Notes: generated by a model not told the origin, from the letters alone. A DNA stretch of 64,000 bases from Dryocosmus kuriphilus (GCA_038277395.1 CM076192.1:124693470-124757469); one strand, 5' to 3'; positions 33,729 to 44,423 are shown, counted from the first letter of the stretch. A program made the numbers and translations.

Positions 33729-35446
33729 TAAGTAAAAGTTTCAACTTGTTGGACGAATGTAGTCAAATTAGATATAGTTGATCGGTTTGGAACAAAGCCA
33801 TGCTGAGCAGGCGAGAGGACAGGCGCCAAATGAGTCCACAAAAATTCAGTCAAAATCTTTTCAAAAACTTTGGAGAAATTACTAACAAGTGCGATTGGGC
33901 GGTAGTTTGCAATATTTGATTTATCCCCTTTTTTGAATACTGGGCAAATTCTAGAGAACTTCCAAAAGTCAGGGAATACCCCATTGAAAAGAGATAAATT
34001 AAAGATAAAACAAAGTGGTTCCGCTAACTCATCAGCACATTCTTTGAGCATACAACTGGGTATTCTATCAGGTCCAGAAGTAAATTTATTATTCATCAAC
34101 TTTAACTTTTTTAATACTTGATCTTGTGAGATCCTGAATGCATCACCCAATAAATTCTGAGAATTTCCAGAGATTCCTTCTGGTTTACCCAAACTAGGTT
34201 TATAAACCTTGACAAAGAAGTTAGCAAATGAGTCAACTATTTCCTGGGGTTTATTGATCTCTGTTGTTTCCCAAAACATTACACAAGGTATTCTAGAGAC
34301 TTTTTTAAGATTATTCATATGAGACCAAATATTTGACGAGGAATGATTTATATCACTTTCAACACTATCTAGATAATTTGCATAGGCTCTTCCAGAGTCT
34401 TTTTTGACTTCTTTCCTTAATCGTACGAAATTTTCTATGTGAAACATACTGCCCGTTCTCTTGTGCTCAGCTCTAGCTTTTTCCTTACAATTTATTTTAC
34501 CTATGATTTCTTTAGTATACCAGTGAGGATATTTAGATTCAGTTACATTGATTGAAGTCGTGCCTACTAACTCATCAAGTAAATTATATATTATTCTATA
34601 AAATTGTTCAACAGCTTCATTACAATTATCATGACAATATAATGATGACCAATCTGCAGCTCTTAAGTAAATTCTAAGGTTCTGATAATTACAATTTTTA
34701 AATTTAAATCTTTTTGAAATCGGATTAATATTAAATTTATTATTTAACGGTAAGGATGGTATTGTAGCTCCAAATTTAATAATCAGTAAAGGGTGATGTT
34801 CATCGAGTGGCACAATTGGAAGCACATCCGTCAGTACTTCACATGGGAATGACGAAATAACTAGGTCTAGATAACGCTCATTAAAGTTATTTATATTATT
34901 ATATTGTTTTAACTGGTGGAATTCAAGGAAATTGTGCAGAATAAACGACTTAGAATCAGTCATACCGTCATTGATGAAGTTAATTAACTTGGGTATATTA
35001 AAGTCACCTAGAATCACAATTTTGTTTACCCAGATAACAGAGAAGGACGAAAGGGCGTCAAGGAAATGTTCAAGTTCGTTAGCAGATATGTTAGGTGGAA
35101 TATAAGTGGCAATCAAAATTAACGTTGAGTTATTACAATTTATTTTAACCGCAACAGCATTAACTTTAGGTGAAGCATTAATAATTGAAGTAATGTTTAG
35201 ACTGCCAGAGGTAAAAACAGATTTAATTGCCACTAAAACACCGCCACCCCTTGTGTCAACTCTGTCATCTCGATAAACATTAAACACATCCAAGTCGAAG
35301 AGTTCTGAATTATTAACATTTCCTTTCAGCCAGGTTTCAGTAAAAACAATGAAGTCAAATTCGGTCAGTTCCGGATTAGAAATTAACAAATGGATTTTAG
35401 AATTAAGGCCTCTGACATTTTGGTAGTAAATGATGATCTCATTCAA
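33725..35446 (-). CDS. ORF2, N-terminal part: endonuclease and RT fingers
   Basis: A 573-residue frame starting MNEIIIYYQNVRGLNSK. Residues 1-230 are an exonuclease-endonuclease-phosphatase domain: QNVRGL, FTETWL with its catalytic Glu, RGGGVLVAI and ILGDFN. After a linker come RT finger motifs: SGPDRIPSCMLKE, FKKGDKSNIANYRPIALVSN and QHGF. The frame ends in a stop a few codons after the frameshift that separates it from 32,592-33,728. The endonuclease nicks the target DNA and the RT primes from the nick. Confidence 0.9.
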   Translation of the reverse strand: MNEIIIYYQNVRGLNSKIHLLISNPELTEFDFIVFTETWLKGNVNNSELFDLDVFNVYRDDRVDTRGGGVLVAIKSVFTSGSLNITSIINASPKVNAVAVKINCNNSTLILIATYIPPNISANELEHFLDALSSFSVIWVNKIVILGDFNIPKLINFINDGMTDSKSFILHNFLEFHQLKQYNNINNFNERYLDLVISSFPCEVLTDVLPIVPLDEHHPLLIIKFGATIPSLPLNNKFNINPISKRFKFKNCNYQNLRIYLRAADWSSLYCHDNCNEAVEQFYRIIYNLLDELVGTTSINVTESKYPHWYTKEIIGKINCKEKARAEHKRTGSMFHIENFVRLRKEVKKDSGRAYANYLDSVESDINHSSSNIWSHMNNLKKVSRIPCVMFWETTEINKPQEIVDSFANFFVKVYKPSLGKPEGISGNSQNLLGDAFRISQDQVLKKLKLMNNKFTSGPDRIPSCMLKECADELAEPLCFIFNLSLFNGVFPDFWKFSRICPVFKKGDKSNIANYRPIALVSNFSKVFEKILTEFLWTHLAPVLSPAQHGFVPNRSTISNLTTFVQQVETFTY

Positions 35447-35538
35447 TAAATCGAGATTGGTATTATGCGAACAATTGAAAGTCTTATCACTCTTACCAGA
35501 AATTAAACTTGAGTTGATGTAAGGATGGAGGTTGTTAT

Positions 35539-36522
35539 TTATAATGGTATCTTCTTCGTATTCACAATTTTGGGTTCCCCACGTACCTCCCTGATCAAAA
35601 TATCTACTTCCCCTCTGTCTCGGCGTTCCTTCAAGATCCCGCGAAGCTCTTTGTAGCGAGTTCTCTGAAGCGTAGTGCGGTCCTGAGAAAGAGACATCAC
35701 TGTTGTTGTAGCTTGCACTGGAGAATTCGTATGAGGTTGCAAAAGAGGTAGCGTAGACTGACGAGAACGGACTTTCATTCCGTAAGATCGTAGAATCTCC
35801 GATGGCCGTAATTCGTTGGTGAAACGGATTCGGATTGGGCGAGGAGGTCCAGTGCTCTGTACATTCATACCAATTCTGTTTATCTTAATGTCATTTGGAT
35901 CGTGTGTACTTAAAATAGAGTTCAGATAATTATTAACTTTATCCAAATCTAATTTCAGAGCTTCCGGATGATTTATCTTACCATTAAGTACTGACTCCGG
36001 ACAACCAAAAAGAATAAGGTTGGATTTGCGAAATATCCTATCCGAGATTTCAGCTGTACATTGGGAAGAGATCAAGCTTTCCATTGCGACTTTGTCAATA
36101 TCAAGTCTAGATGACTCAGATTGTTGAATCTCATGCATTTGTATTTCTAAAGAATCGATTCTTTCTATGGCCTCATTTAATTTGCTAGAATAACTGTCCA
36201 ATTTAGACGACACCTGGCTAATCTCAGAATGAACTAATTCTAGTTTAGAGGAGATGAAACCTTCAGATTCTTTTTTAGAGTTTGTGTAATGCTCCTGCAT
36301 AATCTTGGTGACATCTTCAATAGTAATTCCCAGAGGTGGGTTGGGAGACGCAGATCTTTTAGGGGGTTTGAATCCACAACATTTTCTTTTACCAGTAGTT
36401 GAACTAATTGCAAGTTTCAGACATCCAGGGTGATAAAAATTTCCACACTGACAGGAGGAAGCATCTTCAATTATTTTTGAATTACACTGGCTACAAGTCC
36501 TGTCCGACATGATATCAGTCAA
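35539..36522 (-). CDS. ORF1: zinc-finger and coiled-coil protein of the LINE
   Basis: An intact 327-residue frame. Residues 10-34 form a PHD/RING-like finger (CSQCNS, then CQCGNFYHPGC), followed by a basic segment (KRKCCGFKPPKRS), a coiled coil at about 85-140 (LDSYSSKLNEAIERIDSLEI), and a domain with NLILFGCPES and IKINRIGM. The C-terminal part is basic. ORF1 proteins of this kind carry the element RNA; PHD-type fingers are known from CR1-group ORF1s. It lies 92 bases upstream of ORF2. Confidence 0.85.
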   Translation of the reverse strand: MTDIMSDRTCSQCNSKIIEDASSCQCGNFYHPGCLKLAISSTTGKRKCCGFKPPKRSASPNPPLGITIEDVTKIMQEHYTNSKKESEGFISSKLELVHSEISQVSSKLDSYSSKLNEAIERIDSLEIQMHEIQQSESSRLDIDKVAMESLISSQCTAEISDRIFRKSNLILFGCPESVLNGKINHPEALKLDLDKVNNYLNSILSTHDPNDIKINRIGMNVQSTGPPRPIRIRFTNELRPSEILRSYGMKVRSRQSTLPLLQPHTNSPVQATTTVMSLSQDRTTLQRTRYKELRGILKERRDRGEVDILIREVRGEPKIVNTKKIPL

Positions 36523-36760
36523 GTCAGATATTGTATAAAGTCAATTTAAGTATCCACAGTATATGACAACAATACAAGCTCAGAGCATGTGATAATACTG
36601 ATAGCTCACATCAATAGCACACACGCACGACTAGAAATCTAGAGAGACCAGGTGTTAATGAATACGTCACTCACACAATATATCAAGCGTGAATCACGCT
36701 ACACTTTGAAACGAAAAAATAAAACATATTCACTAAGAAAAATATTCATTAAATCATTGG

Positions 36761-37015
36761 CGTGCACAAATTAAATAATTAAGCATAATCATAATCACAC
36801 TTACTTGTAAAATCCAAAAAAAATACGCAGATAAAAAGCAGAATGCTGATCTTCATTTTTTTCTGGATGGAGACAACGATAGAGAAGAGCAAAGACTGGT
36901 AATTGGAGAATTTAATCATCGCTTTATGTACATAATCAGTTGAAGGTTTCAAATTAAGTTTAAACGCAAATATTTACTGCCTGACTACAGATTTTATCTT
37001 TTCTTTAAATCCCTA
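36761..37015. repeat. Right flank of the interrupted repeat
   Basis: 'cgcagataaaaagcagaatg', 'aagtttaaacgcaaat' and 'ttactgcct' match bases 385-545. Confidence 0.7.
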
Positions 37016-37671
37016 TGAAGTATTCAAAATTAATATTCCTACAGTTCTGTGCGCTCGAATTACAAATTAATTCAAATTAATTTACAAAATTTTTATTAAT
37101 TTAAATTAGGTTAAATAAGTATAATTATATGCATTAGCTACAAGTTTAGTTTAAAAGTTTTTCTTATAATTATATTAATCAACATTTTAACATTGGCTTT
37201 ATTTTATAAATAGGACTCGGATCGATTAAAGGGCAAAGAATTCAAAGGTTTTAAAAGGCTTCACAAATATTTTGAATACTTCAGAAATATTTCAAAGATT
37301 TAAAATATTTGAAGAGATTTCAAAAGTTCCAATATAAAGTTTAAAAGATTTTATAAAAATGTCATGGTTTTGAAGAAAAATTCGAATATTGAATAGCTTT
37401 TACAGATATCTAAAAGTGAAATCGATTCTTAAAGATTATAAAAACCTCAAGGATCTCAAAGATTTAAAAAAATATCATTAATATTACAAAGATTTAAAAA
37501 ATTTTATTATATTTCAAAAAGATTTCAATGATTTCATACATTTCGCGAATTTTTCGAAGATTTGAAGAATTTCTGGAGAGAATTCAAAAGTGTCACTAAG
37601 GTTTTCTATAAAACTTTTAACATTTAATAGTCTTTACAAAAACTCGAAAGATTTAAATCGATTTTTATGAA
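37016..37671. repeat. Low-complexity 'ttcaaagatttaaaa' stretch
   Basis: From about 37,230 the text repeats words such as 'tttcaaagatttaaa', 'gatttcaaaag' and 'aagattttataaaa' at roughly ten-base spacing. Similar text is inside the micro-exon gene introns at 19,150-19,345 and 45,335-45,540. It is probably a degenerate minisatellite. Confidence 0.45.
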
Positions 37672-38180
37672 TATGTTAATCTCTTTTTCCGTTCCCTAGT
37701 CCAGTTTGCAGAACTTTCGTAATTTTTGGTGACAAATTGCAATAGAAAGCTTAAAAAAATGAGAAAAAACTAAGTTCCGTAACTTTAATATGGGTGCATA
37801 CTTATTGCAGGTTGTGAAACATTATTGTTGGCCGTATTCTCAGTTTTCAGTTTTTTTTCAGTGCAAAAATAAGGCGTTGAAACTTTTTTTCAATTTGAAC
37901 AATGTTCCGTTCATCGTAGACGTCAGCAAAATTTTATAGTTTACTTTCATTCATGCATTAACATACAACTGAAGTTTGAAAACTTCTGGAATTAAAGTTA
38001 ATTTATCGTCTCCATTGACTGACCTATGAGAGGACCTACAGTTTAAGGTGGGTTTCGAACCTCCAGAGCTCCGGTTTAAGTACATACAAAAATTTCCGCT
38101 GATACCGGCACAAGAATCGAACCCAGTCCCCTTGGCTGGAAGCCTGACGCGCAATCACCTAAGCCACCGGGACTCATCGA
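37672..38180 (-). repeat. Repeat with tRNA-like head, copy B
   Basis: The minus-strand head reads 'gtcccggtggcttaggtg', 'attgcgcgtcaggcttcca' and 'actgggttcgattcttg', with good A and B boxes. The 'gcgcgtc' and central 'cca' resemble tRNA-Trp, but the stems are imperfect, so it is a relic or SINE head rather than a tRNA gene. It matches copy A along its length and ends next to the Penelope insertion at 38,187. Confidence 0.65.
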
Positions 38181-38186
38181 ACATTC

Positions 38187-38487
38187 AAATAAAGGAGATT
38201 GAGCAATTATCTAATCCAGAGACATTTATTTAACGTCCAATATCAAAATTCAACTAAAAAGCTTTTAATAAAAAAAAAAAAAACTGCACGATGAATTTTA
38301 GACAAATAAACATAAAAAATTGAAAAGGCTTAGCAAAAATCTGAACAAGAAAAGGAAAAAAAGAGGAGGGAAAAGAGAAGTCAACCAACCAAATCCCCTT
38401 CCTTCTTTTTTCTTTCCCCCGTCTTCTTTTGTTTCTAATTTGTTAAAACCAAAAACCAAAAACCCATTACAATTCCTAAAAAGCCAA
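38187..38487 (+). repeat. Direct terminal repeat of Penelope-like element 2 (left)
   Basis: Shares 'aattgaaaaggctt', 'aagaggagggaaaagagaag' and 'aaccaaatccccttccttct' with 42,559-42,858 in the same orientation. Confidence 0.9.
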
Positions 38488-38779
38488 CTTTTCGGCGCAC
38501 ACATAACACCCTTATCAAGGCAAAAAAAAAGAAGAAAAAAAAAGGAATTATAATGAAAAATAATATCACACAGCCAACTCTGCAAGGTCGCCACGATGTT
38601 CCGCTTTTGAGACCCGACTAAGCAATAAGAAAATAATAGGCACAATAATAAACCCCATGCCTGAAAAGGTAAGTAAAACAAGCACGTATTGACCCAGGAC
38701 AAAGACCACCAATATAAAAGCAAATTAAGATCCAGAAAAATAAAGGAAGAAAAAAAAAAGGATTCATGGAATTTAAAAT

Positions 38780-38967
38780 CTAAATGTAATCAATTATACC
38801 ATCAAAACAACCATTTAGTTTATCCCAACCAGTCTTTAAATTTATAGACAATTTTTTTTGGTTTTTAATATAAAGCATTTCCATGAATTCCCCCTTACTA
38901 TTATCACTCTCTTTATTCAAAATATAAACACCATCACAGTCAAAGAAACATTCGGCACATTCACTAG
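38780..38967 (-). pseudogene. GIY-YIG domain, C-terminal end, cut off by the mariner
   Basis: The frame reads FFDCDGVYILNKESDNSKGE, then FMEMLYIKN and SINLKT, the usual end of a Penelope GIY-YIG nuclease. The first half of the domain is on the other side of the mariner (40,170-40,420). Confidence 0.75.
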
Positions 38968-38969
38968 TA

Positions 38970-40166
38970 CGAGGCACGTCCAGAAAGTAAGTGTACTCAA
39001 TTTATGTAGACTTCAAAAAAAAATTTATTGAAAGAAAAAAATAGTTGGTTACACTTGTACATATGTAAGTTATTTTTCGACATAGTCACCATCCCTCTGG
39101 ATGCAAGTGGTGAGCCGCGGGATCAATTTTTTGATGCCTGCCTCGAAGAAGTCTCCCGCTAGCTCTATCGCCCACTTCTCCACCTCCCCCTACACTTCCT
39201 CGTCCGTTGAAAACTTGTTTTCACCCATGTGCACTTTCGGGGAAGTGAATAGGTGGAAATCTGAAGGGGCTGGTCAGGGGAATACTGGGGGTGGTTCAAA
39301 ACGTCCCGTCCAAAAGACTCCAGGAGTTGCTTCTTGGCGTTGGTCGTGTGAGGTTTGGCATTGTCATCCAGCAGGCAAACTCCCTTCGTCAGCATGCCCC
39401 TCCTTTTATTCTGAATCGCCCTTTTCAATTTTTTCAGCGTCTCACAGTACCTTGCCGCGTTCATGGTCTCGCCGTGAGGCAGATATTCAATCAAAATTAT
39501 GCCTTTATCGTCCCAAAACACGGATGCCATGATTTTTTTGGCTGAAATTGTGGTTTTGAAATCCTTGGCGGAGGGTGACAAGGTTTGGCGCCATTTTCGA
39601 GACTGACTCTTAGCTTCAGGCGTGTAGTGGGCAACCCAAGTTTCGTCTCCAGTAACAATAGAGTAGAGAAAGTCATCTACTTCGCGTTCGTAGCGTTCCA
39701 AAAACTCTTTGGAGCTCTTCGCTCGATTGAACTTGTGCTGCTCTGTCAGCTGTTTTGGGACCCACCTCGCAGACAATTTCCGATATCCGAGAGTTTCTGT
39801 GATTGTTTCGTGTAACAGGGATCTGGAGATTTGCGGAAACATCGCAGAAAGGTCATCTAACGTCAATCTGCGATTCATAGCTCCATTACCGTAAACAATT
39901 TTCACCTCATTATAAATCTGAACTGGAGCTTTTCCCTTCACAACGAGGTAGCGAATGACGGCGCGAATTTCGCACTTGACGGGAGATACGATCGACGTTT
40001 TTCGCGAGAGATGCTACTGCGTCAAGAGTTTTCAACACACTAACCTCGGATTGGTCTCGTTTTGAAGGGGAGGAGTCAGGCTGCGCAGCAGTGTTGCCAA
40101 CATGTCGAAAAAGTATTCCCTACAGCTGTGAGAGTACCAATACCCTTACTTTCTGGACATGCCTCG
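38970..40166 (-). mobile_element. Mariner-family DNA transposon
   Basis: The 1,197-base element has terminal inverted repeats 'cgaggcacgtccagaaagta' (left) and 'cgaggcatgtccagaaagta' (reverse complement of the right end), each flanked by TA (38,968-38,969 and 40,167-40,168), the mariner target duplication. It lies inside the GIY-YIG domain of Penelope-like element 2 and so is younger than it. Confidence 0.95.
39165..40003 (-). pseudogene. Mariner transposase, defective
   Basis: The readable frame runs from about 40,003 (KTSIVSPVKCEIRAVIRYL) to 39,165. The expected start codon position holds ACG. After EVKIVYGNGAMNRR the frame passes directly to LTLDDLSAMFPQISRSLLHE, skipping about 50 residues that normally include the second helix-turn-helix and linker. 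The catalytic region follows: VTGDETWVAHYTPE (first Asp), VCLLDDNAKPHT (second Asp) and YSPD (third). A frameshift shortly after YSPD replaces the end with unrelated residues. The family is D,D34D mariner. Encoded protein would be inactive. Confidence 0.9.
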
Positions 40167-40169
40167 TAT

Positions 40170-40430
40170 GTCTAGCAAGAACACTGCGATAGGAACGCTT
40201 CAAACGTACATCATTCTTATGTTCTTTGACTCTGGTTTAAAAAAGTCTACCAGTCTGCCCCACATAAGCCATCCCACACTTCTTGCAAATGATTTTATAA
40301 ACTACCCCACCCTTTTCAAACTTTTCCAAAGGATCTTTACCAAAAGTTGTGATAAAGTCCATTTTAAAAGGAACTCTAAAAATTGTATGGATCTTAAACT
40401 TTCTTAACATAAATTGAATAGTCTTAGAAA
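40170..40430 (-). pseudogene. GIY-YIG domain, N-terminal half (Penelope-like element 2)
   Basis: The minus strand reads VVYKIICKKCGMAYVGQTGR, a stop, then TRVKEHKNDVRLKRSYRSV. This is the GIY-YIG core with its Cys pair, typical of Penelope endonucleases, ending where the mariner begins. Confidence 0.8.
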
Positions 40431-40751
40431 CTTGACGAATGTATGAAGAACAAATGTGTTAGAAGGACTAAACTCTCTCTCTTTTTTTGAAGATCAGGAA
40501 CTAAGCAATTGCTATGTTTGGTTTTAATTTGTTCAATTCTAACTTTGATACGTTTTTCAATAAAGTTCTGTGGATAATGATTTAAAAATAATGTCTTCCT
40601 AACAATGTTCAAATTCTGTGTGTGAAAAGACTCACTGGACAAATCCACAACTCTCTCAACAAACTCCTTAATTACCGCCATTTTCTTTTATATAGGATAC
40701 TCAGAAAAAAGGTCCAAAATCCTGCCAGAGTAAGTACTCTTTCTAAACCAG

Positions 40752-41710
40752 TTACCAATAATACTCCCATCTGGAAGTCTTTCTTGTTAACTCTAAGTCC
40801 AGAAAACTAACTGTGCTTTTTTGCTCGACCTCACAAGTGAATCGAAGTTTCGGATGAAAACCATTGGAGGCCCCAACCACCATCTCTATCTTTTTCAAAG
40901 GAACGCACAGAAAAGTTTCATCCACATAACGAGAGTAAAAAAGAATATCAAAATCTAATTGCTGTAAAGCGAAATTCTCCAAATCCTCCATCACAATCTC
41001 TGCCGAAACCGGAGAAATGACAGAACCTATTGGAGTACCAAACTTTCGTTTATAAAAGACTCCATTGAACTTAAAATAAATGGAATTCATTATAAAATCT
41101 ATCCCTTTTAGAAAATGTTTTTAATCCAATCGAGTGCGTGCTTTAATTTTATACCATCTGTTAACAACAGCTGCTTTAACTAAATCCAAATGTATGTCTG
41201 GAAACTTTGCCACAACATCCAAAGAAATCAGGACACACAATCATACGGAACCTTTTTTTGGGTTATGCATTTTTTAAAAACCCAACTATTCTTTAAGCTA
41301 TAATTTGAGACATCAATGGAATCTTTGAGAATCATGTTGAAATTTTGAACTAAAAATTAAGTAGGAGTGTTAATGGTCGAAACAGTCAATCTCAAAGGAT
41401 GATTCTCCTTATGAATCTTCCTCAAACCATAGCATCTAGCAGGAACCGAATCTTGAGTATTGACATCTGTCCATCTAATATCTTTTCCCAGAAGTTCAGC
41501 CAATCTCCAATTATTCAGCAATCTAGAAGTACCATTCTTTAACTTTTTAATTGGATTTTCATTTATTATTTCAAATTTCTCTTCATCAGGAAGCAAGCGC
41601 TCCATGTCCCCCACGTATTTCGATTTCCTCATGCAAACAGTGATTTTACCCTTTTCAGCATTCATACAAGTCAGATCCGGGTTTTTCTTGAGAAAGTGTT
41701 TAGTTGTCAA
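40752..41710 (-). pseudogene. Penelope-like reverse transcriptase (element 2)
   Basis: The frame 41,710-41,357 has ARCYGLRKIHKENHPLRLTV, the KIHK box. After shifts, 41,090-40,752 has FYKRKFGTPIGSVISPVSAE, ILFYSRYVDETFLCV and TVSFLDLEL. The catalytic YVDD reads YVDE, losing one metal-binding Asp. Frames at 41,935-41,729 continue the N-terminal region. Stops near 41,330-41,100 break the palm. Confidence 0.85.
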
Positions 41711-41979
41711 GAGGCCCTTAGCAACCTTTCAATCAAAAACACTAATGTGTAAACGCTGCTTATCAACAAATCTTTTGGATAGACGTGGGACTTTGTTCCT
41801 GAAATCCTGCTGATCTAATACCGGTAGCTTGTGCATGCTCACTTCAACGTCCTTAAAAATCTCTATCATTTTCTTCGACTTACTTTTAGTCGCACAGTTA
41901 CTGAAGCCTCTACCCATTTTAAAAATATCATGCACTGAGCCAGGAACCTTAACACCTGGAAAATTGACGAACCAAGGAT

Positions 41980-42558
41980 CCTTCTCTCCTTCTTAAAAAA
42001 TTTTGTGTAAATTTAAATTTCATTCCTGAACATTAGTTTGATTTTCGATCAATTCAAAAAACTTATTTTCATGCTTTTTAACCTTATTCAAAAACATATC
42101 ATTAAGAACAATCTGATATTTTAGAACACCAACAATCTCATTTTCTGTCAAACAAAATTCCAATTCCTTTTTCAATTTTAAAATTTTATATTATAAAAAG
42201 TTAACATGGTTAGAAAGATCTTTGATGAGTAAATTTAGCATTGATATTTTAAACTTACTTAAAGTCTCTTTGAACTTTCTATTGCAAGAATTACTATGAA
42301 AACTGAAATCTTTAAATTGTCTGTCAAGAAAGAAAGTTTTTTGAGGGAAAACATCATTCCTTCTACATTCAATTAAAAATCTCTTTTGATGTATACTATC
42401 TCGTATTTTGTGATTAAGGCCATACCAAACTTTAACTTTCTTAAACGCTTCAGGGACATCCGCAACTATAAAATGTTTACATGATTACAAAGTAACCAAG
42501 ACAAAACAAAAAAATGATCCGCAAGGAAAAATGACCACCAATCCAGGTCAAACAAATT
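41980..42558 (-). other. Penelope-like element 2, upstream internal region
   Basis: Broken minus-strand coding text; Asn- and Lys-rich peptides without a domain I can name. Confidence 0.4.
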
Positions 42559-42858
42559 CAAATAAAGGATATTTAGAAATTATCTAATACAGAAAAATTC
42601 ATTTAAAGTCCAACATGTAAATTCAAGTAAAAAGCTGTTAATCAAAAAAACAACTCCAATATGGAATTGGGCATATGAACCTAAAAAATTGAAAAGGCTT
42701 CTAGCAAAAATCCGAACAAGAAAAACAAAAAAAGAGGAGGGAAAAGAGAAGGCAACCAACCAAATCCCCTTCCTTCTTTTTTCTTTCCTTCTTCTTCTTT
42801 TGTTTCTACTTTGTTAAAACCCAAAACCAAAAACCCAATACAATTAATAAAAAGCCAA
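42559..42858 (+). repeat. Direct terminal repeat of Penelope-like element 2 (right)
   Basis: Partner of 38,187-38,487. The genomic text resumes with 'acgtacagcttctc', matching copy A at 17,921. Confidence 0.9.
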
Positions 42859-42940
42859 CGTACAGCTTCTCGCGCGGAATTCGAGTTATACATTGTAACG
42901 AATATATCGAGATAAATGTGTCATTCTCAACACTAATACC

Positions 42941-44103
42941 CAGGTGCGAATTTATCGTCGGCCCACGGTCGGGCCAACCGTCGGACGGTTGTTCAACTTT
43001 GTGCGCCACTCGTCAGTCCAACTAGCTAAATAATAACGGTCAACCGCCGTTGACACCTCAACGTCGGCCCGACATTTGGTCCGAAGGATGGATCATCTAT
43101 GAAAATAAAGCAGGCCCAACCTTGGAAAACAATATGATGCCAACCTAAATTTTCAAAGGTTGTTCAACATTGGCAAGAAGCGTCGGGCCATCCTTGGCAA
43201 CCAAAGGTTGGGCCGCCGTTGGGACCCAATTGTCTGCCCAACTTTTGCAATGATAACGCAAGCCCATCTATTTTGGACAGCTGCCCCGAAAATGGTTAAA
43301 AAAGTTCATCCAACCATGGACCTGAAGCTGATACACGACTGGTTTCCAAATTTTGGGAAACATCGACAGTAAAGATTGATGCAGCTTAATGAACCAAGTT
43401 TCGGCCCAACTATCAAGCCGACGCGACGTCTTTTTCCAACGTCCGCTCGGCACCTTCTTGGCAAAGCCGTCTGCCAATCGTCTGCTTATAGACCCGAAGA
43501 TTGATAAGACTTGTGGCTCACTTTTACGGACAGCCACCTAGCGGAAACGCGCCCGTACTATTGTGATCATTTTAAATCAAGTGGCCAGAGTATACCTGAC
43601 TATCGGCCTAACCGTGGGACAGAGTTGAGTCGATGTTCGGGCGCAGTGAGGTTACTTGCATCAAATAATATTACGGTGACCGTCGGGCCAACGGTCGCCC
43701 AGAGTCGGGCCGATCGTACTTTCACGGTCTTTTTAAAACAATAAACCAGATTATACCCGACGGTCGGGCCATATTTGGACCAAGGTTCGGCCGACCGTCA
43801 AGTGCACCATGGTGACTTGTGGCTAGCCGACTGCTGTATCTACAGTCGTACCGACCATATTCTTAAGGTCGTACCGACTAATCTGCCACAGTTTATCCAA
43901 TTGTCGGCTCAAAGTTCCAACAGAATTGGTCCGACAATCGGCTCTTTGCCCGCCGTCGACGTTGGTTTCCAACGTCGGTGGGACCACGGAAGCTTGAAAA
44001 GACCTTAGTCGGATCAACTCTAGTTACCGTAGATCGGTTGTCAGAGTAGGGCCGACTTTGGGCCGCTGGTCAAGCTCTGGCAGTCGACCGAACTTCGCAC
44101 CTG
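42941..44103. mobile_element. GC-rich non-autonomous element with short terminal inverted repeats
   Basis: The ends are 'caggtgcgaa' and 'ttcgcacctg'. The interior repeats variants of 'cggtcgggccgaccgt' in both orientations about a dozen times and has no protein domain; the open frames inside are by-products of that repetition. Copy A at about 17,980-17,995 ('caatactgatagatgattcc') is continuous where this copy is interrupted, so it is an insertion. The superfamily is not assignable from the ends alone. Confidence 0.75.
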
Positions 44104-44417
44104 TATAGATGGTTCTGACCTTTCTGGAATTTGTCGATTTTCTGAAAAATTCACGATAGTAACGAAAACAGCCAGAAACCGAGAAATTTCCTGGTCGTTA
44201 GCAAAACAGCTGATTTGTGCAATACTTAGGCCGGATCCGACATTTGAAATATATCTAGAGAACAAAAACATAGAATCTATAATAGATTCAAATAAAATTT
44301 AGTAACATGAATTCTGAGAACATGATGATTTTATTCGAGAACGTTACATAAGTTTCATATTAATATTTTCCTTTAAAAAAATATAAGGATTTTGATCTAG
44401 CCCACCATTGATACAAT

Positions 44418-44423
44418 TTTATT
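44418..44423 (-). terminator. Poly(A) signal of micro-exon gene B
   Basis: AATAAA on the minus strand about 70 bases past the stop, at the same place as in gene A. Confidence 0.6.

Larger units (their letters stand above)
32425..36760 (-). mobile_element. Jockey/CR1-type LINE, nearly intact
   Basis: On the minus strand: ORF1 with a zinc finger, then an endonuclease-RT ORF2 broken by one frameshift, then a 3' end of tandem 'gaaat' units (about 32,427-32,450). The 3' microsatellite and the domain set suit CR1/Jockey-superfamily elements. The flanks match the uninterrupted repeat at 1-620, so it is an insertion. With so few defects it is the youngest element in the window. I could not define a clear target-site duplication. 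Confidence 0.9.
38187..42858 (-). mobile_element. Penelope-like element 2 with direct terminal repeats
   Basis: The element is bounded by direct repeats of about 300 bases (38,187-38,487 and 42,559-42,858), both starting 'aaataaagga' and ending 'aaaaagcca'. Coding order on the minus strand is N-terminal region (41.9 kb), RT (41.7-40.75 kb), GIY-YIG (40.4-38.78 kb, interrupted by a mariner). The unoccupied target is preserved at 17,908-17,932, where 'gaacattc' runs directly into 'ttctacacgtac'; here the element separates 'gaacattc' from 'acgtacagc'. Confidence 0.9.

Noticed and set aside
38298..38723. Minus-strand 141-residue hydrophobic frame
   Set aside because: Falls in the terminal repeat of Penelope-like element 2, and the right-hand repeat does not keep the frame.
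43160..44017. Open frames inside the GC-rich element
   Set aside because: Produced by the repeated motif; no start context, no domain, both strands equally open.
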